From positions 18,808 to 82,807 of the IMG/VR virus record IMGVR_UViG_3300034101_002296: a stretch of DNA of 64,000 bases; one strand, 5' to 3'. The number at the start of each line of letters is the position of its first letter. Position 1 is the stretch's first letter. Positions 61,179-64,000 of this stretch are shown here, piece by piece. Below the pieces are notes generated by a model, which had not been told where the DNA came from, searched no databases, and was given only the letters and a program-made list of their open reading frames with translations. The position numbers and the translations under genes are program-made. Source of the DNA: a virus.

Positions 61179-64000
61179 TATATTCTGAACCTTCTACTTT
61201 CAGCATCCATCTGATTTGTAATCTCTTGAGCAACCATTTGCCCAATAGAAGAAGACAATTCCTGTTTAATTGATTCTAAATTCAAGCCACCTAAAGATAT
61301 TAATCCCTCAACAGTGACAGTATGTTCCATAGTTATTCCAGTTAGCGATTGTGCTAATGAGCCAAATGCAGTTTCGATGCCACTAAACTTCTGTACAATA
61401 TTATCAAGAGAACTACTGAAATTTCCCACAAACGCATTAAATACGTTACTTAATCCGCTAGTATCAATGGGTATTGGTCCCATTGCTGCTGTTGGCGATG
61501 TAGGTGCTGTAGGAGTAGCAGCAACCGCAGCTGGCGCAACTGGACTATCAGAAGTACCATATCGGGCAGAATATCGGGCAGCGGCATTGTATGCTGCGGC
61601 GTTTTCTGGCTGTGCTACGAATGCTGATTGTGGTGCAGAAATAGTATAGGATTCATTACCAGACATCCTTATCTGATATTCCTGCCGTGGTTCGGCAGCA
61701 ACTTGAGGTAATTGCGCTGGTGCGGCAGCAACTTGAGGTAATTGCGCTGGTGCGGCAGCAACTTGAGGTAATTGCGCTGGTGCGGCAGCAACTTCAATTC
61801 CCTTTTTACGACGTAATTCTTCTTGTTGTTGTTGCTGCTGTTGTTTTAATTGGTTAAAAACTCTTTCTTCTTCTTTGTTTTTTTCTTCTTTGGTTCCTTT
61901 AAATCTTTTCGCTGCTCCAGATGCTCTCGCTCCTATTGTTTTATCACTTAGTCCTTGTCTTTGAAGAGATTGTTGCACTTGATATTCAGCTATTTCTTTG
62001 GCCCTATCTTGTGCTGCTTGTTTTTTCCTAGCTTTATCTTCTTCAAATCGTTTTTTATTCGCGGCAATCATTTCTTCTCTTGTTTGTGGAGCAGCAGGGG
62101 CTTGTGCTGTAGCTGGTTTTTGTGGTATATTTACTGCTTGAACTGCTGCTGCTCCAGCCGCTACAGCTGCTTGTCCTGCCACCACTTGATCGATACCGGC
62201 GGCTGGCTGACCGGGTGGGACCGCTGGCAATGGCGCACCGGGTCTTGCTGTTCCAGTGGCACCTAATTCTCTAGCTCCTGCATTCACTCTTTGTTGTGCT
62301 GCCTTAGTTTTTTGCTCTTCAAATGCAACATTAGCTCCACCAGCTTCACGAATTGTATTTGTTAAATTATCTAGTGCATTTATCAATTCTTTTTCTTTAT
62401 CTGTCTGACCATATAACGCTCTTAATACTTTAGGATCTAGTCCTAATCTTACTGCATCGCGTTGAATGATTTCTTCTTTTACTTGAGCGCCTTTAAGTGT
62501 ACGACCTCCACCAATATTAAAATCAAAGTCTTTCAGCTTATCTAGAAGATCAAAAGTAGACTTTCTTTGTTCTGGTGTTTGATTTTGTATAGTGCCAGTT
62601 TTAATTGCTGCTTGTACACCAGCAAATGCTTGATTAATAGCCTTACGTTGATCAGCACCACCAACAACAAACTCTTCTACTAAACCCTTACCTGTTTCTC
62701 TTTTTTGTCTTTCTTTATCTATTTCACCTAATATATCAGCAGCTTTATCACTTTGATCAGTAAGACGATTTAACTCTGCTGTGGTTTTCTCTATTATATT
62801 GTTTAGTTCTATTTCTCGTTTAGCCCTATCAGCTGTAACTTTACCAGCCTTGATATCCGCCTCTATTGAAGCTCTTTCTTCAAAAGCTGCGGCTCTTGTA
62901 GCGGATAATTGCTGAACATTTCCAGCTTGTAATTGATTGCCACGAACATCTTTTAGTCCACGTAATCCGACTTGTGCCTCTTGTACTCTAAATGACTCTT
63001 TTTGATCAGAAGTTAATTCTGTGCCTCTTGCCTTTGCTCTTAATTCTTCAGTCTTAGCAACTAAACTAACTAATTTTTGTCGAGCCTCAATTTCTTTATC
63101 TGTTTGATCTTTTAGTTGTTGAACAAAATTTTGATATATAGAAATAGCTTTATTTTGTTGTTCATTAAATCTATTTAGTTGTTCAGCTGACGCTTTACCC
63201 TGTTCTACTAATGGCTGTATGAGTGATTGTGCTTCATCAGCCTGTAATATACCATCTTCAAGATTTTTATTGAAATCTTTTTTAAAGTTTTCTAATGCTG
63301 GCCCTAAAAAGTCTGGTTGTAAACCAATCTCTGCTAAAAATTGTTCTGGTGTTGGTTGTTTCTCTTTGGTTGTAAATTTTACACCAACTAGTTGTGACTG
63401 TGCTGTCTTTTTGATAATCTCTGCTGCCGTTTTTACGTTTTCAGCTAGTCTCGCGCCCTCTGCACCAAGTCCAGCCGCTATATTATCTACAGCAGCACCG
63501 AAGGCAGCGGAATCACCAACATTTTCTAAACTTGTTAATCCTTCTGGAGCATCAAGAGAAAAGTCAAAATTTGCACCAGATAATAAAGAATCTAAATTAG
63601 ATGCTGATTTGGCTAGTTTATTGAGAGCATTATCTACATTTGTTAAAGAATTAGCTACAGCATTTATCTCAAGTAGTTTTCTTCTAAATTCTGCATTAGC
63701 TGCCGTAGTAGCGGCTAATTCTTCTTTAAATCTTTTTTGCTCGTCTACTAATGATTCTAGACCAGCCTTTTGATCAGATAAACGCTGTTGTAATCTTTGT
63801 TGTTCGCTATTGATTGCTTTTTGTAGTGATGCTCTTGTTTCATCTGTGGTCGCGCTATCTTTTTGAGCCTTTAATACTGCAATTCTAGCCTCTGATTCTG
63901 CCCTAATTGCAGATTGTGAAAGAGTAAATGCTTGTGCTAATTGTCCACCATTTTTTAAGAGATCATCTAATGATTCATCACCAGTGATTTCTACTTTAGC
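61178..64000 (-). CDS. Tail tape measure protein-like, C-terminal 940 residues (5' end outside the window)
   Basis: The frame is open from the right edge to the stop at 61178, giving 941 codons. No ATG start appears; a TTG at 62386 is not a start because the frame continues upstream without a stop. The visible part is coiled-coil rich (AKVEITGDESLDDL, then RASLQKAINSEQQRLQQRL and KDFDFNIGGGRTLKGAQVK), then Ala/Pro/Gln-rich with tandem VAAAPAQLPQ repeats and a run of seven Gln. A short helical end follows (SGIGQMVAQEITNQMDAES-like). Long alpha-helical proteins immediately before tail genes are tape measures that set tail length. Identification is by architecture. Confidence 0.65.
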   Translation of the reverse strand, partial: AKVEITGDESLDDLLKNGGQLAQAFTLSQSAIRAESEARIAVLKAQKDSATTDETRASLQKAINSEQQRLQQRLSDQKAGLESLVDEQKRFKEELAATTAANAEFRRKLLEINAVANSLTNVDNALNKLAKSASNLDSLLSGANFDFSLDAPEGLTSLENVGDSAAFGAAVDNIAAGLGAEGARLAENVKTAAEIIKKTAQSQLVGVKFTTKEKQPTPEQFLAEIGLQPDFLGPALENFKKDFNKNLEDGILQADEAQSLIQPLVEQGKASAEQLNRFNEQQNKAISIYQNFVQQLKDQTDKEIEARQKLVSLVAKTEELRAKARGTELTSDQKESFRVQEAQVGLRGLKDVRGNQLQAGNVQQLSATRAAAFEERASIEADIKAGKVTADRAKREIELNNIIEKTTAELNRLTDQSDKAADILGEIDKERQKRETGKGLVEEFVVGGADQRKAINQAFAGVQAAIKTGTIQNQTPEQRKSTFDLLDKLKDFDFNIGGGRTLKGAQVKEEIIQRDAVRLGLDPKVLRALYGQTDKEKELINALDNLTNTIREAGGANVAFEEQKTKAAQQRVNAGARELGATGTARPGAPLPAVPPGQPAAGIDQVVAGQAAVAAGAAAVQAVNIPQKPATAQAPAAPQTREEMIAANKKRFEEDKARKKQAAQDRAKEIAEYQVQQSLQRQGLSDKTIGARASGAAKRFKGTKEEKNKEEERVFNQLKQQQQQQQEELRRKKGIEVAAAPAQLPQVAAAPAQLPQVAAAPAQLPQVAAEPRQEYQIRMSGNESYTISAPQSAFVAQPENAAAYNAAARYSARYGTSDSPVAPAAVAATPTAPTSPTAAMGPIPIDTSGLSNVFNAFVGNFSSSLDNIVQKFSGIETAFGSLAQSLTGITMEHTVTVEGLISLGGLNLESIKQELSSSIGQMVAQEITNQMDAESRRFRI
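61691..61794 (-). repeat. Three and a half copies of a 30-bp direct repeat in the tape measure gene
   Basis: The 30-base unit tgcggcagcaacttgaggta attgcgctgg occurs three times in tandem from 61691, with the start of a fourth to 61794. It encodes the peptide VAAAPAQLPQ in frame, and copies are almost identical, suggesting recent slippage or unequal recombination. Confidence 0.9.

Noticed and set aside
61691-61794. CRISPR array
   Set aside because: The repeats are directly adjacent without spacers and lie in a coding frame, encoding a VAAAPAQLPQ peptide repeat.
62386-62386. A start codon for a 402-residue protein
   Set aside because: The codon is TTG and the frame is open upstream to the right edge, with continuous coiled-coil coding sequence, so it is an internal Leu codon of a longer protein.
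1-64000. tRNA or rRNA genes
   Set aside because: The gaps between genes are short (none over about 90 bases), and I found no cloverleaf or rRNA-like sequence in them.
1-64000. Prophage integration or insertion sequences
   Set aside because: No integrase, transposase or terminal inverted repeat pair is visible; the only mobile-type candidate is the endonuclease at 39126.

Overview
The window is a 64 kb piece of a large, AT-rich tailed double-stranded DNA phage genome (Caudoviricetes-like). Genes are packed end to end with ATGA or TAATG overlaps. They encode a phage-type replication and nucleotide module and a tail module. No rRNA, tRNA, integrase, portal, terminase or major capsid gene is visible. 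The host is unknown. A B12-dependent ribonucleotide reductase, Pol III-type polymerase subunits and a sigma-70-like factor imply a bacterial host. The long-tail tape measure excludes a podovirus, but siphovirus and myovirus cannot be separated here.

Layout. (1) 1-3061 (+): small membrane and unknown proteins ending in a sigma-70-like factor. (2) 3148-8901 (+): a Ser/Thr/Gly-rich probable structural protein, a hairpin, two small proteins, class II ribonucleotide reductase, dUTPase, a second structural-looking protein and a PhoH ATPase. (3) 8969-23546 (+): the replication and recombination operon, with zinc-ribbon and small unknown proteins, RecA, a Vsr-like nuclease, DnaB helicase, DnaG-type primase, dNMP kinase, a Cas4/RecB-like nuclease, another PD-(D/E)XK-like protein, an out-of-place glycosyltransferase, DNA polymerase III alpha divided into two genes with a small gene and a DnaQ-like exonuclease between the halves, and SSB. 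(4) 23548-39133 (+): an uninterrupted island of 18 genes for glycan synthesis, mostly glycosyltransferases of several folds, with a nucleotidyltransferase, a GDP-fucose-synthase-like epimerase/reductase, a GT10 fucosyltransferase-like enzyme and a ColD-like PLP enzyme whose catalytic lysine is histidine. (5) 39126-40985 (+): a Vsr-like (EDxHD) endonuclease, a possible annealing protein and a zinc-ribbon protein, closed by a strong hairpin terminator. (6) 41043-64000 (-): a convergent virion operon. Read in its own direction it runs tape measure (5' end outside the window), a 3187-residue repeat protein, two paralogous tail proteins, a hub-like protein, a 1017-residue repeat fibre, and three small or structural proteins.

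How the genes fit together. Class II reductase, dUTPase and dNMP kinase feed dNTPs to a largely phage-encoded replisome. The sugar island appears able to take GDP-4-keto-6-deoxymannose, whose producing enzyme is not in the window, to GDP-fucose or to a 3,6-dideoxy sugar of the colitose type, and then add it with a GT10-like transferase. Whether the acceptor is the virion, the repeat fibres or the host surface cannot be read from sequence. The most unusual items are the clean split of the polymerase around its own proofreading exonuclease and the ColD-like dideoxysugar branch inside the glycosyltransferase island.
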